Below are positions 52,472 to 63,416 of a stretch of 64,000 bases of DNA, piece after piece. Source of the DNA: Neocallimastix lanati (nom. inval.) (taxonomy: Eukaryota > Neocallimastigomycota > Neocallimastigomycetes > Neocallimastigales > Neocallimastigaceae); NCBI GenBank assembly GCA_016946835.1, contig JACVTC010000030.1, forward strand, positions 439,001 through 503,000. The letters run 5' to 3'. The notes beneath the pieces were generated by a model that was given only the letters and a program-made list of their open reading frames with translations, searched no databases and was not told where the DNA came from. The position numbers and the translations under genes are program-made. Each line of letters opens with the position of its first letter. The stretch's first letter is position 1.

Positions 52472-55400
52472 TTATTTCTTTTTTTATATCTTTATTTTTC
52501 TTCTTCTTTCTTTTTTTTCAAAATTTTTAAATTTTTAATTTTAAAAAAGATATTAATTTTGAAATCCCAATTTTATATCTTAAAAAAATAATAAAGCAAA
52601 ATTGAATAAATTATTAATATTTTATAAATTATAAAAAAACAAAAATAAAAAATATAAAAATTTAAATTAAAAAATTAAATCCATAATAATTATAAACTTT
52701 CTATATATCTTTATTTATTTATTTATTTATTTATTTATGTATGTATTTATTTATGTATTTATTTATTTATTTATGTATGTATGTATTTATGTATTTATTT
52801 ATTTATTTATGTATGTATGTATTTATGTATTTATTTATTTATGTATTTATGTATTTATTTATTTAGTTATTTATTTATTTAGTTATTTATTTATTTAGTT
52901 AGTTAGTTTTTTAGTTAGTTTTTTAGTTAGTAATTCGGTTAGTTATTAAAAATAATAATAATAATAGAATTTGCAAATAGAAAACATTAATTTGGAAATT
53001 TTTCATATAAAATATTCCATTGATTTCTTTTTTAATAAAAAAAAAATATTTTAATTTTATTTTACATTAATTTAATTTTATATTTAATATATTAAGAAAA
53101 AAGAATTAAAATTTGCTATTTTATTAGAATTTTTACAAATATAAAAAAAAAAAGAATTAAAAATTGTTATTATATATTAAAGAATTTTGACAAATATATG
53201 AAAAGTCAAAGTGTTGAAAAAGATAATAAATTTAAATTAAAAAATAATAATTTTAGTTATTTAAAAACAAAAAAAAAAAAAAAAGTATTATTTTTTATTT
53301 TTTATTTTATTTTAAAAATTATGTTATTTTATTTATAAAAATAATTTATTTAATAAAGGATAAGTAAACATTTACTTGTTCAAATAGGTTATTTTCATAA
53401 TTTCTGTATATTTCTTGTTTGAGTGGAAAAATTTCATAGGTTAATGTTAAAATATTCTTTATATTTCTTTAAATTAAATAAAATTTATAAAGGATTAGAT
53501 TATTTACAATTAAATAAATTTTCTTTTTTTTTTATTCAATATTTTTTTTTAAAAAAAAAAAACAAATTTAAAAAAAATTAATAACTTATTTATATTATTA
53601 TTTAAAAAAATAAATAATTATTTGTTTATATTGCAATTATTTAAAAATATATAAATTGATGTTTTTTTTATTAATTTACGTTATAATTATTTAAAAAATA
53701 TAAATGTTTTTTTATTGATTTATATTACAATCTCTTAATTAATGGCAGAAAGATTCAAAATGTAAAAATTAAAATGAATTGATACTAAATTTATTTAATA
53801 ATAATTTTCTTCTTATGCCTTATTGCTTGTATTATTTTTAAAAGAGTGTAAAGAACTTGTTAAACTATATTTAATTTAATATTATTATATAAATATTAAT
53901 AAATAAATAAATAAATTTATTATAAGGAAATTTCTGAATGATTATTATATATGCCATAAAAAAAAAAAAAAGCCTTTTAAATTTTCAAGTAAATTAATGA
54001 GTCTCTTAATGGAAATTTTATAAATAATAATTATTCCGCCTGATTATTTTATAAGTAAATTAATTGAGTAATTCTAATATATAATGATTTAAATTATATA
54101 ATATTAAAAAAAAAATTATTTACTATATTAAAATTTTTTTTAAACATATGTGAATAATTTATTAATAAATAATTATGACACATTCAAGAAATGAATCATA
54201 AATAACATACCATTTGAAGTGTATTACCGAATATAAATTTAAAGGGTGATAATATTGGTGTTTTTGAAATAAAATTAAAAGAAAGATTAATTACTTTAAT
54301 TTTATTATATTTAAAATAGTATTTTAATTTTAATCATAATGATTGTTTAAAAAAAAAAAAAGTTATATTTTTATTAAAAGATCTTAGTTTATTGATGAAG
54401 TTTATACATATATAACATTATAACATTATTGATCTGGAATGATACATGAAATATTATTTATATTAATAATAATATGAAAAATACGAATTGTGAAATTTCA
54501 ATAAATATAATATAAATCATATATGTATAATATTTATCAATATTTACAGGATTAAATTTTTTTTGTTGATATATAAGAAACGTTGTTAAATAAAAAATAA
54601 AAATATTTAGAGAATTTTGTATACTACTTCTAAAGTATTTTTAAAAAATAAAAAAATTATTAAATGAAAATATTGTAAGATTTGATAATAAATTAATTTG
54701 TAATTATTTAAAAGAACTTTTTAGTTAATCAGTTTAGATATTAAGCCAATTTGTTATATCATATTAAATTAATTCTTTTTTTAATTCTAAAATATAATAT
54801 GATATTATTATTATTATTATTATTCTTGTTATTTAATTCATAAATTGATTTATTGAATGAAAATGTTATAATATAAAAGTCTATTAGTAATTTCTACTAA
54901 TTTCTACATTTATTAATTTCTATTACCTTGTGTAAGGAAGATCAAATGATAGTATGAGTGATTTTTCAAAATTTATGAATTCTTGATTACAATTTTAAAT
55001 GTATTTTAATAATAGTATTAACATAAGTCTTATATTGTTATTGTTTTGATAATTATATTAAATGATACTGACGAAGAAAATACTCATAGAGATTCAAAAT
55101 ATCGTAATTTTCTTACTAATTTTGTTTAATATTAATTTTTTTTTCTTCAATTTTAATCATATTAAATTATTTTAATTAATTATCATCCAACTTCCTTGAA
55201 CTTTATTAATAATCTAAATAATAATAGTTATCAGTTAGAAGATGAAAATTCTGACATAATAATCAAATTAGAAATTAAAGATGACTTCATTATAATTCAA
55301 CTATTTCTACAAATTCAAATTACACCTAAAAACTCAAAAGTTATTAAAATCAGTTCTCCCTCATTTGAATATATCAACTTAAATAAATTTAAATGTTTTA

Positions 55401-55739
55401 ATTAATTGCTATTTATAATTGTCAAAAATTTTTATTTTATTAATATATCATTTTTACTTCAATCAAAATTTTTCTAACTTTTTTTTTTTTTTTTAAGGTT
55501 ACTTTTTTTTGAGCTTCATCATATATATATGTATATATATACATTTTTGAATACTTAATTACACCTATGATTATGATTCTATTTTATTGTTAATATATTA
55601 ATCTTTTAATGGTATTACTATAAATATAAATAAAATAATAATTAATAACACAAAATCTGACTAAAGTTTTAAATTTGATATAATTATTTATTATTATTAT
55701 TTTTTTAATTAAAAGTGTATTTTTAAAATTTAATCATAT

Positions 55740-55796
<57 letters not shown>

Positions 55797-55860
55797 ATCA
55801 TTAATTTTATTATTACTAAATTATATTATTTTTAAGCTGTTATATATATAAATATCATTT
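51684..55860. other. Large gene-free region upstream of the kinase
   Basis: About 4 kb of AT-rich spacer with homopolymers (A at 52309-52337, T at 52441-52466, T of about 50 at 55743-55792). A small frame at 55196-55405, with a TTG rather than an ATG start, encodes an Asn/Ile-rich peptide; I do not count it as a gene. Confidence 0.5.
52711..52950. repeat. Degenerating TTTA array with TGTA and TTAG variants
   Basis: Starts as TTTA units, then alternates with TGTA in recurring blocks ('tatgtatgtatttatg'), then shifts to TTAG-containing blocks ('tttagttatttattta', 'ttagttagttttttagtt'). The order of variants shows successive local duplications of mutated units. Confidence 0.85.
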
Positions 55861-55865
55861 ATAAT

Positions 55866-55963
55866 ATTATTTTAAATAAATATTTATATAAATTTTATTT
55901 ATATATATATATATATCAAAATTATTATAAATAAAATTTATATAAATATTTATTTAAAATAAT
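55866..55963. repeat. Perfect 36-bp inverted repeat
   Basis: Arms 55866-55901 and 55928-55963 are exact reverse complements, separated by 26 bases. Part of the spacer (ATATATATCAAAA) can also pair with TTTTGATATATAT just right of the second arm. It could extrude a cruciform, and sits directly left of the GC-richer block at 55981. Confidence 0.9.
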
Positions 55964-55980
55964 AATTTTGATATATATAT

Positions 55981-56600
55981 GGCTATAATACATGTCTTTC
56001 CAGTTTTTATTCTGGTGGTTAGTACTCGAGGGTTAATAAGCATAACATCGACCCTACGAATCTCATCTTAATTTATATGAGGTATTATTATTCTACCTTG
56101 GGTTTTCCCTATAAATGAAGCAAGAAGTTCACTCGCTATAGCAGCTATGATTTACATATTATCATGGACTCTACTCAGGCCTTGTGTTAAGGTTTTACGT
56201 ACTTAGAATAAGCAAAGAATATTATAATACATTACATGCACTGACAAATATAATTAATTGAGAGGAACATAACTATTCTTCAATCTTGATGAAAAGAATG
56301 GAAATCTCCTGATCCAATCCCAACCGGAGTTCCCTGTATCTGACTGTTGAGGAATATTATTCAGTACTTCCTTGCTTAGCGATTAAAAAACTAGACACCC
56401 AACTAGTATAATCAATTAGGAATTATAGTCTTTTAGTTATTTATATATACATATATGGGGCCTTTCTTTTACATAAAACCATATATATATTTATATATGT
56501 TGTGAGTAAAACCTTGAGCAGTGAAATATTTAATATATTGTTCACCACTAGCATATATAATATATTACACAAGCAACAATAATACATATTTAATTAAATT
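55981..56600. other. GC-elevated noncoding block, possibly a repeat or solo LTR
   Basis: Base composition rises sharply for about 480 bp (55981-56460). Every frame on both strands is broken by stops. A TGTTGAGGAATATTATTCAG at 56345 resembles an LTR start, but no matching copy or polypurine tract is seen in the window. A structured RNA is an alternative; I could not match it to a known RNA. The tail to 56600 includes 'accttgagcagtgaaat'. Confidence 0.35.
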
Positions 56601-57384
56601 TAATTAATATCTAAGAAAGAAAAACAAAAAAAGTTAAAGTAAAATAAAAAACCCAAAAAATATAATATAAAAATTTAACTTTTTTCTTTTATAATATAAT
56701 GTACATAAAAATTTTATTTTCTTAATACAAAATTATAATATACAAAATTTTATTTTCTTTAAACAAAAATATGATATATAAAAATTTTAAATGCTCTAAT
56801 TAATAAAAAGTTTAAAAGCTTATTTTTAATATTCAACACACAATAAAAATTAAAAAAAATTTAATCATATATCTGGAAGTAACAGATATGATTTTTAATT
56901 TTCAAAAAAATGAATTTTTTTGTGTATTACCAACAATATTTATCATATAAAAAATTATTTAATAATTTTTTTACATTCAAAATTTTTAAAAATTCAATAT
57001 ATTTTGTACTACTAATATTAATTAAATTGAAACTTATTATTACTTAAATTCCACTTAATATTAAAAATAAGTAAATTATAATTGTTTTAAATAAATATGA
57101 TTGGATTATAAATTATTTTTGTAAATATTATCCAATCTATTTTTTTTTGTAAACTCTATCAAAATAACTCAAAGGAGAGGAAAAATTAAAATCTTTCTCT
57201 TTTTAACATACACGTATCATATTAGGTAAAATATGTTAAAATAGTGAATGAATTGAAATGTTAAATTTAATATGTTGTTTGTATTTTGAAGTTTTAAAAT
57301 TAATGGATGATTAATTAAAAAAGAAATGAATTTTTATATTGAATTATTAATATAATTAAATATTTATAATAATAGTAATACGAA
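56601..57384. promoter_or_regulatory. Upstream region of RPL8
   Basis: AT-rich leader of the ribosomal protein gene. A purine motif 'aaaggagaggaaaaatt' lies near 57171-57187. No canonical ribosomal-protein promoter box is recognised. Confidence 0.35.
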
Positions 57385-58307
57385 ATGGGTCGTGTCATTC
57401 GTGGTCAACGTAAGGGTGCGGGTTCTATCTTCACCTCTCACTCTCAACACAGAAAAGGTGCTGCTCAAATGAGACCTCTTGATTACGCTGAAAGGTAAAA
57501 TAAAATAAAATTTGTATTATTGTTATTATAGTAGTAAATATTAATCAATTCATTAAATAAAAAATAGAAATGGTTACGTTCGTGGTCTTGTTAAGGAAAT
57601 TATTCATGATGCTGGTCGTGGTGCCCCACTTGCCAGAATTGTTTTCCGTGATCCATACAAGTACCGTTTAGTTTCTACTCTTATGGTCGCTACTGAAGGT
57701 ATGTACACCGGTCAATTCATTTACGCCGGTAAGAAGGCCAATCTTACTGTTGGTAACGTTCTTCCAGTTTCATCTATGCCAGAAGGTACTATTATCTGTA
57801 ACATCGAAGAAAAGACTGGTGACCGTGGATCTATTGCCCGTACTTCTGGTACTTATGCTACCATTATTGGTCACAGTGTCGAAGATGGTAAGACCAGAAT
57901 TAAGCTTCCAAGTGGTGCTAAGAAGGTTATTGAAAGCACTTGCAGAGCTCAAATTGGTATTGTTGCTGGTGGTGGTCGTATTGATAAGCCACTCTTAAAG
58001 GCCGGTCGTGCCTTCTACAAGTACAAGGCTAAGCGTAACAGCTGGCCAAAGACTCGTGGTGTTGCTATGAACCCAGTTGATCACCCACACGGTGGTGGTA
58101 ACCACCAACACATTGGTCACGCTTCTACTCTTGGAAGATCTGCTCCAGCTGGTCAAAAGGTCGGTCTTATTGCTGCCAGAAGAACTGGTCTTCTCAGAGG
58201 TACCAAGGTTGTAAGTATCGTTTTCAATTAATGTTTTGATTAGATTTATATTTAATATTTATTATTAATTTTTTTAATATATATTATTATAGGTCGCCGA
58301 AAAGTAA
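57385..58307 (+). CDS. RPL8: 60S ribosomal protein L8 (uL2)
   Basis: Three exons, 57385-57494, 57568-58210 and 58293-58307, give 255 residues, the normal eukaryotic uL2 length. It opens [16 protein letters not shown] and contains [17 protein letters not shown], the conserved [16 protein letters not shown] loop whose histidine reaches the peptidyl-transferase region, and ends ...GTKVVAEK. uL2 binds domain IV of 25S rRNA and is needed for subunit joining and peptidyl transfer. The last exon codes only VAEK and stop, after an 82-bp intron. Codon choice differs strongly from neighbours: C-ending codons (AAG, GGT, ATC, TTC, ACC) dominate, as expected for a highly expressed gene. AATAAA at about 58350 is a likely polyadenylation signal. 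Confidence 0.98.
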
Positions 58308-59153
58308 ATTTAATATTGTATTAAACAAATGTATATTTACACGTTGTCCAATAAAGGTTATTCTGTTAAAAATTGGAAAATTAATATAAAAATCATTAAG
58401 ATGCTGTTTTTGTGTATATATATATAAATTTGTGTTAAATAAACGTATGGAAGTATTAGTATAAATTATAATTAAAATATCAGGAGTCAGAAAATGAAGT
58501 ATTTTATGTCATATAAATTAATAACTATATTTATTATTCATTAATATGTCATAAATTACTTTTCATTTATTATTTATTATAAATATTTTATGGATTTTTT
58601 TTTTACTTTTTATTTGTTTGTATATTTATTTTGTTTCGTGTTTTTCAAAATTAGAGCATTTAAAAAATTTATTTATTTTAATTAATTTTTTTTATTTATA
58701 CAATTTTATTTTAGTTAATCTTACTTTATTTTATATTTATTTCTAACAACTTAATATATTTACTTCAGATTTACATTAAAGAAGAGTAAATAGAACAATA
58801 CTTTTAATTTGAAATATTTTAAAATAATATTAATTCTATTCTTTTATATAGTAATAAAATATTTTTTATTTCATGATTTTTCTATTTATTTAATATATTA
58901 CTAACAACTTCAATATTTTTACTTCAGGTTTATATTAGTTAGGAATATAATAACAATACTTATTAAAATATTTTGTTATTAGTATGAATATTAGTATGAA
59001 TAATATAGAATCAAGTATGGGTTTTTAAAATATTTTACTATTTTTAGTATGAAAAATATAGATTTAAATAGTAACGAAGTGTACATAATAATCCCCAATA
59101 GGAATAATATTGTTAATAATAGAAGTATTAGTGATAGTGAAAATAGGAATAGT
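58308..59153 (+). other. Spacer with a coding-like relic at its right end
   Basis: A diverged tandem duplication is visible: 'ctaacaactt...tttacttcag' at 58741-58770 recurs at 58901-58928. From the ATG at 59049 a frame reads MKNIDLNSNEVYIIIPNRN and continues Asn/Ser-rich until it is interrupted by the retro-insertion at 59154. Removing that insertion restores similar Ser/Asn-rich sequence for only a few codons, so this is a relic. Confidence 0.45.
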
Positions 59154-59531
59154 CGTACTGATAAGGCATAATGATAATACAGGATCGTCATCTATTTCTA
59201 CGAAGGATGAATCTTGCCCTAGTAGTTCAATAAATGATTAATCTGGGGAGAGTTTAGTGGACACCACACTATCTATTTTAAGGATGTTACTTCTAGGTTT
59301 TATTTCTTTTTTATTTGTTAGGAAGGGAAAAATCCCTGCATAGTACAACTTGCCGAAATACATAGTATTTTCGAGCTTTTTATTTTTTTATTTTTTAATT
59401 TTTTTATTTTTAATTTCAAATGTACTTTTCACCTACGTATTTTTTAAAATAAAATTAATAAAGTTTTGGAAGTGTATTCTCTTCCCTGTCTAAAAAAAAA
59501 AAAAAAAAAAAAAAGTGTATTCTCTTCCCTG

Positions 59532-59561
<30 letters not shown>
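59154..59561 (+). mobile_element. Poly(A)-tailed retro-insertion A with 12-bp target duplication
   Basis: AATAGGAATAGT occurs at 59142-59153 and again at 59562-59573, exactly flanking the segment. The insert ends in AATAAA (about 59456), a short 3' end and poly(A). The last about 21 bases plus poly(A) are present twice in tandem (tails at about 59493-59513 and 59535-59561), as happens when reverse transcription restarts on the RNA end. The body shows broken Ser-rich coding sequence (TGSSSISTKDESCPSSSIND). It is a 5'-truncated cDNA of an unknown transcript or LINE. Confidence 0.82.
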
Positions 59562-59565
<4 letters not shown>

Positions 59566-59660
59566 GGAATAGTAATATTTGTGATAGTTAGTATCGTTAC
59601 TACTACTAATGTAGTGAATAGTTCAATTAGTGAAAATCATGTTAATTGAAGTAATTTTCT

Positions 59661-60169
59661 ACAGAAATAAATCTTTACCTTTTCTAGATGATCTCTTTTT
59701 GAAGTTTGCATTGATAATTGAACAAAAATCCTTGGATGTTTCTTTTGATTCAGAAAAGGATTATGATAATAATATTTATTATTATATATTGAGTGCACTT
59801 CTTGGTGGGCGTTCAATATATTCAAAAATTAAAGTTAATGATGGGGAACAAAGACAATTAGTTGACAATATTTTTAAACAAAGTTCAACTTCGTCAACTG
59901 TTCCGTATTTTGTGGGGATTGCGGAGTTTCTAACAAACGTAATACCATTAATTTGTCGATCTTTTAGTTTGATGATGAAATGGTATTCCGTTGAATCTAC
60001 CGTTACCAAGAGCGTCGACGTCGAAATGATAAGGCATGGATTTTCACCTCCAGATACAGATTCGATTGATAACACTAATACTGAAATTATTACTCACAAT
60101 AATGGACGTGGTGTTATTATCGAGGAATGGGAAAAGTTAGAGGCTATTGCTTCTAACGCACTTTTATAA
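59661..60169 (+). pseudogene. 5'-truncated coding sequence in retro-insertion B
   Basis: Open for about 169 codons to the TAA at 60167. The ATG at 59630 that opens this frame lies in the target DNA, so the visible start is not the gene's own. The protein tail contains LGGRSIYSKIKVNDGEQRQL, VGIAEFLTNVIPLICRSFSL and ends GVIIEEWEKLEAIASNALL. I do not recognise the family. A paralogous tail lies at 8902-8997. The absence of stops suggests a recent insertion. Confidence 0.65.
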
Positions 60170-60300
60170 TTTTATAATATATAATATTTTATTTCATGTA
60201 TTTTATTTGTTATTTTTTCATTTAATTTCATGTAATTTTATTATTATTATAAATTAAATAAAGTTTTCTCTAAGTCTAAAAAAAAAAAAAAAAAAAAAAA
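59661..60300 (+). mobile_element. Poly(A)-tailed retro-insertion B with 14-bp target duplication
   Basis: TGAAGTAATTTTCT flanks the segment at 59647-59660 and 60301-60314. The insert carries an intact coding tail, a 3' untranslated region with AATAAA at about 60257, and 23 or so A residues ending directly at the second duplication copy. Truncated at its 5' end. Confidence 0.88.
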
Positions 60301-60400
60301 TGAAGTAATTTTCTCAATAATGAGTGTGTAAATATTTATGTGAGGTAGTACCGATTATATAACCTTGGTGGAGGATATGCAGTCATCATTGGGAGAGTTT

Positions 60401-60597
60401 CATTTCGCCAGGTTGTATTTCGACAAGTGGCATCTTGATATAAATAAATGAATAAATGAATATTAATTTAAAATAATTTTCTTTAAAATTGTTTTTAATC
60501 CATATTAATAATATTTAATTTTATTTATTTATTTATTTATTTATTTGTAATGTGACTTGGTGAATTGCAATTTGGCGAAATGCAACATGGCGAAATG
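60401..60597. mobile_element. MITE-like element with about 33-bp terminal inverted repeats
   Basis: The left end CATTTCGCCAGGTTGTATTT and the reverse complement of the right end, CATTTCGCCATGTTGCATTT, agree at about 27 of 33 positions. Each arm itself contains two spaced copies of an ATTTCG(C/A)C motif. The 197-bp element has an AT-rich centre with TTTA repeats and no coding capacity. No clear target duplication. A lone related motif (CCGAAATGCAACA) lies at 62999-63011. Confidence 0.75.
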
Positions 60598-60751
60598 CCC
60601 CACTCCCACTATCATTGATTTAAATTATAAAAAGGAATGGGATGTTTTGTTTAAGAACCAAATCATTACTGGTGATTATTCAAAAACGCTATTTGTGGTG
60701 TGTTCTGCGACTCTCTTTGCAGAAATTATGCCTCGAGCTAGTACTCGTTAA
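60598..60751 (+). pseudogene. Coding-tail relic to the right of the MITE
   Basis: Reads PTPTIIDLNYKKEWDVLF, then QIITGDYSKTLFVVCSATL and ends MPRASTR at the TAA at 60749. Left of the MITE a frame reads DYITLVEDMQSSLGEF up to 60400; taking 60401-60598 out joins the two in frame, which suggests the MITE split one older coding sequence. Family not recognised. Confidence 0.4.
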
Positions 60752-60770
60752 GGGTTACTATTCCGTAAGT

Positions 60771-60900
60771 TATTAATTCTGTGTTTTTTTATTTTTTTTA
60801 TTAAAATTAAAAGTATTCATATATTTTATATAAGAATAAATAAATAAAGATTAAAGTTCGCAATAATTGCGGCTATAAAAAAAAAAAAAAAAAAAAAAAA
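60771..60900 (+). mobile_element. Poly(A)-tailed retro-insertion C with 10-bp target duplication
   Basis: TTCCGTAAGT (60761-60770) and TTCCATAAGT (60901-60910) flank a 130-bp segment ending in AATAAA, 'cgcaataattgcggctat' and about 25 A residues. It is only a 3' untranslated end. The same end occurs in an older copy at about 61160-61270. Confidence 0.78.
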
Positions 60901-60922
60901 TTCCATAAGTATAGTGCAAACT

Positions 60923-61034
60923 AACCAGGAGGGTCAACGCTGAAAATGAAGTAAGACAGGCTAGCATGTCCAATGCCTTTGAAGGAGAAGACCATAATTT
61001 CTTTCAGATAGTCAATTCAAACCCAAATCCATAA
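60923..61034 (+). pseudogene. Coding-tail relic
   Basis: A short frame reads RVNAENEVRQASMSNAFEGE, then DHNFFQIVNSNPNP and a TAA. Base composition is higher in GC than the surroundings. It is followed about 130 bp later by the older copy of the retro-insertion C 3' end, so it may be the coding tail belonging to that family. Not recognised. Confidence 0.35.
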
Positions 61035-61159
61035 AGAAATGGAGGTTCGTTGCATATGAACTTTTTTCTGACTTTATACACTTATTATTTTTGAATATTT
61101 CTTTTTATTTCACGTTACTATTTTAAATTATATTAGTTGGACAAATAATATTTATTTAT

Positions 61160-61270
61160 TTTATTAATTCTGAGTTATTTTAAAATTAAAAATATTCATG
61201 TTATTAATAAATAAATAAAAATTATAGTTTGTAATAATTGCGACTATAAAATAAAGAAAAAAAAATATAT
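61160..61270 (+). repeat. Older copy of the retro-insertion C 3' end
   Basis: Shares 'ttattaattctg', 'aaaattaaaa(g/a)tattcat', 'aataaataaa' and 'aataattgcg(g/a)ctata' in the same order with 60771-60875. The tail is decayed ('aaaataaagaaaaaaaaa'). Confidence 0.7.
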
Positions 61271-61983
61271 ATATTATTTTTAATATTATAACAAAATACT
61301 ATTAAATCTATTTTTGTTATATATTAATAAAATATTTCATTATAAAAGACCTTTTAAAATAAAATCTTTATATAATTATGTATAATTATAATAGAATTGT
61401 TTTCTAAAGATTTTATCAATTCTATTATAATTATACATAATTATATAAAGTAATTAAATAACAAATAAAAATATTATTTAATGTATGCTAAGTATATTTG
61501 AGGAATTTTTTAATTATCAATAAATTATAAAATATTAAATAACAATTGACAATTAATTTGAATTTAAAAATAATTGGATAAACTTAAAAATAATTGGATA
61601 AATATTAATTGAAAGTTACACAGCATAATATTAAAATTACAATAATAATTCTGTTATTCTGTTGTTCTGTTTCAACTTCAAATATTTTTTTTTTAATTTT
61701 TTTTTAAAAAAAACGTTTGAATATGATTGTGTAACCTTAATTATTAGATTTAATTTATTTCTTTATTTCTTTATTTATTTTTTTTTTTTTAGAATATATT
61801 GTATAGATAAGTTGGATTTATATGAAATGGGGCGTATTTTAAAAAATCGCTGATGTATGGGTGGCTTAAATTATTTTTGATAAATAAATAATAATATTTA
61901 AATTTTTTTAATAAATAATAAAATAATGAAATAATATTTAATAATAATTGTAATGTTTTTTGTTCAAGAAATAATATATCATT
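61271..61983. other. Spacer with an AT-rich palindrome
   Basis: An inverted repeat around 61370-61447 ('tttatataattatgtataat...attatacataattatataaa') flanks 'gttttctaaagattttatc'. Otherwise no feature. The open frame near 61662-61853 is not supported as a gene. Confidence 0.45.
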
Positions 61984-62413
61984 TAATAAAATTTCATTTT
62001 AAAAAAATATTTTAATACTTTTAGTTAAAATAATATTTAATAATATTTCATTTTAAAAAAATATTTTAATACTTTTAGTTAAAATAATATTTAATAATAT
62101 TTCATTTTAAAAAAATATTTTAATACTTTTAGTTAAAATAATATTTAATAATATTTCATTTTAAAAAAATATTTTAATACTTTTAGTTAAAATAATATTT
62201 AATCATATTTCATTTTAAAAAAATATTTTAATACTTTTAGTTAAAATAATATTTAATAATATTTCATTTTAAAAAAATATTTTAATACTTTTAGTTAAAA
62301 TAATATTTAATAATATTTCATTTTAAAAAAATATTTTAATACTTTTAGTTAAAATAATATTTAATCATATTTCATTTTAAAAAAATATTTTAATACTTTT
62401 AGTTAAAATAATA
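61984..62413. repeat. 54-bp minisatellite, about 8 copies
   Basis: Tandem units of 54 bp containing 'catttt', a run of seven A, 'tattttaatacttttagtt' and 'aaaataatatttaat'. Copies are nearly identical; the main variant is AATCATATTT in place of AATAATATTT in two of them. Two more diverged units follow the GC-rich block at about 62700-62835. Confidence 0.93.
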
Positions 62414-62458
62414 AATTTTTTTAAAATAGTTTTTTTTTTTTTTTTTTTTTTTTTTTAT

Positions 62459-62687
62459 AGACTGAAGACTTATGATTCCCCCATATAGGTGTATGTTTAA
62501 CTGCCATACCGGTACGGCGTCGACGTTCGCAACTCTCCATAAGCAAAGAAACACCAATATAGAAGCACTCTACGCGATCCTCAAGGGAAAGCAGAGCCCA
62601 CTATAGGTGGCTTCCTTGCCATCCTAGAGGAGCTGGAAACTGTAGTCCTCTCAGACAAGGCATACGCAATGGAACTCTTAAAGTGTT
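62459..62687. other. GC-rich block inserted within the minisatellite
   Basis: About 230 bp near 50% GC, after a T tract ending ATAG. One frame reads FNCHTGTASTFATLHKQRN and NTNIEALYAILKGKQSP before a TAG; another then reads IGGFLAILEELETVVLSDKA and YAMELLKC to a TAG at 62685. This looks like one protein with a frameshift, from a mobile element or foreign DNA. Not recognised. Minisatellite-like sequence occurs on both sides. Confidence 0.5.
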
Positions 62688-62835
62688 AGAAATTTTGTTA
62701 AATAATAATAAGTTATTTAATAATATTTAATTTTAAAGATATAATTTTAATATTTTTTGCTAAAATAATATTTAATAATATTTAATTTTAAAAAAATATT
62801 TAAATATTTTTTGTTAAAATATTAGAATTTCATAA

Positions 62836-63416
62836 TATTTAATTTATTTATTATAAAAAACCTAAACGTATTTATGAGAAAAAAAATTAACCCTTTGTAT
62901 TTATTTCTATTTTTATTTATTTATTTACAATTATTTAAAAAAGAAAAAAATGTGGGGCGTTAATTTATTATCCAAATTTTTTTTTATAAGCTATGTTCCG
63001 AAATGCAACACTTCCATATTGTATATTTAAAAATTAATATTTTATATTATTTAATTAAAGTTATATATATATCTTATAATTCATATATTTAATTAATTTA
63101 TTTACTATATATATCTTATATTTAATATATTTATTTAATATATTTAGTAGTTTTTTATTGTTTTTATTATTAGAAAATTTTATTATTTTATTTCGTCTTT
63201 TTTTATTTTAATTTATTTATTAAAACAATATTTTTTAATAGGAGTTAAAAAATAAACCTTTAAAATGTATACATAAAATCATATAGTTTTTTTTTTTTTT
63301 TTTTTAAAAAAAATTTTTTTAATATATATAAAAATTATATATATATATATATATATAATTTATAAAATTAAATATAATACAAACAAAATATAAATTTAAA
63401 ACTCTAAAATCTAGAA
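62836..63416. promoter_or_regulatory. Upstream region of the secreted-protein gene
   Basis: AT-rich with (AT)n near 63338-63356 shortly before the ATG at 63417. No defined element seen. Confidence 0.3.

Noticed and set aside
55196-55405. 69-codon Asn/Ile-rich frame
   Set aside because: No ATG start, no neighbours or splice partners, and of a composition expected by chance here.
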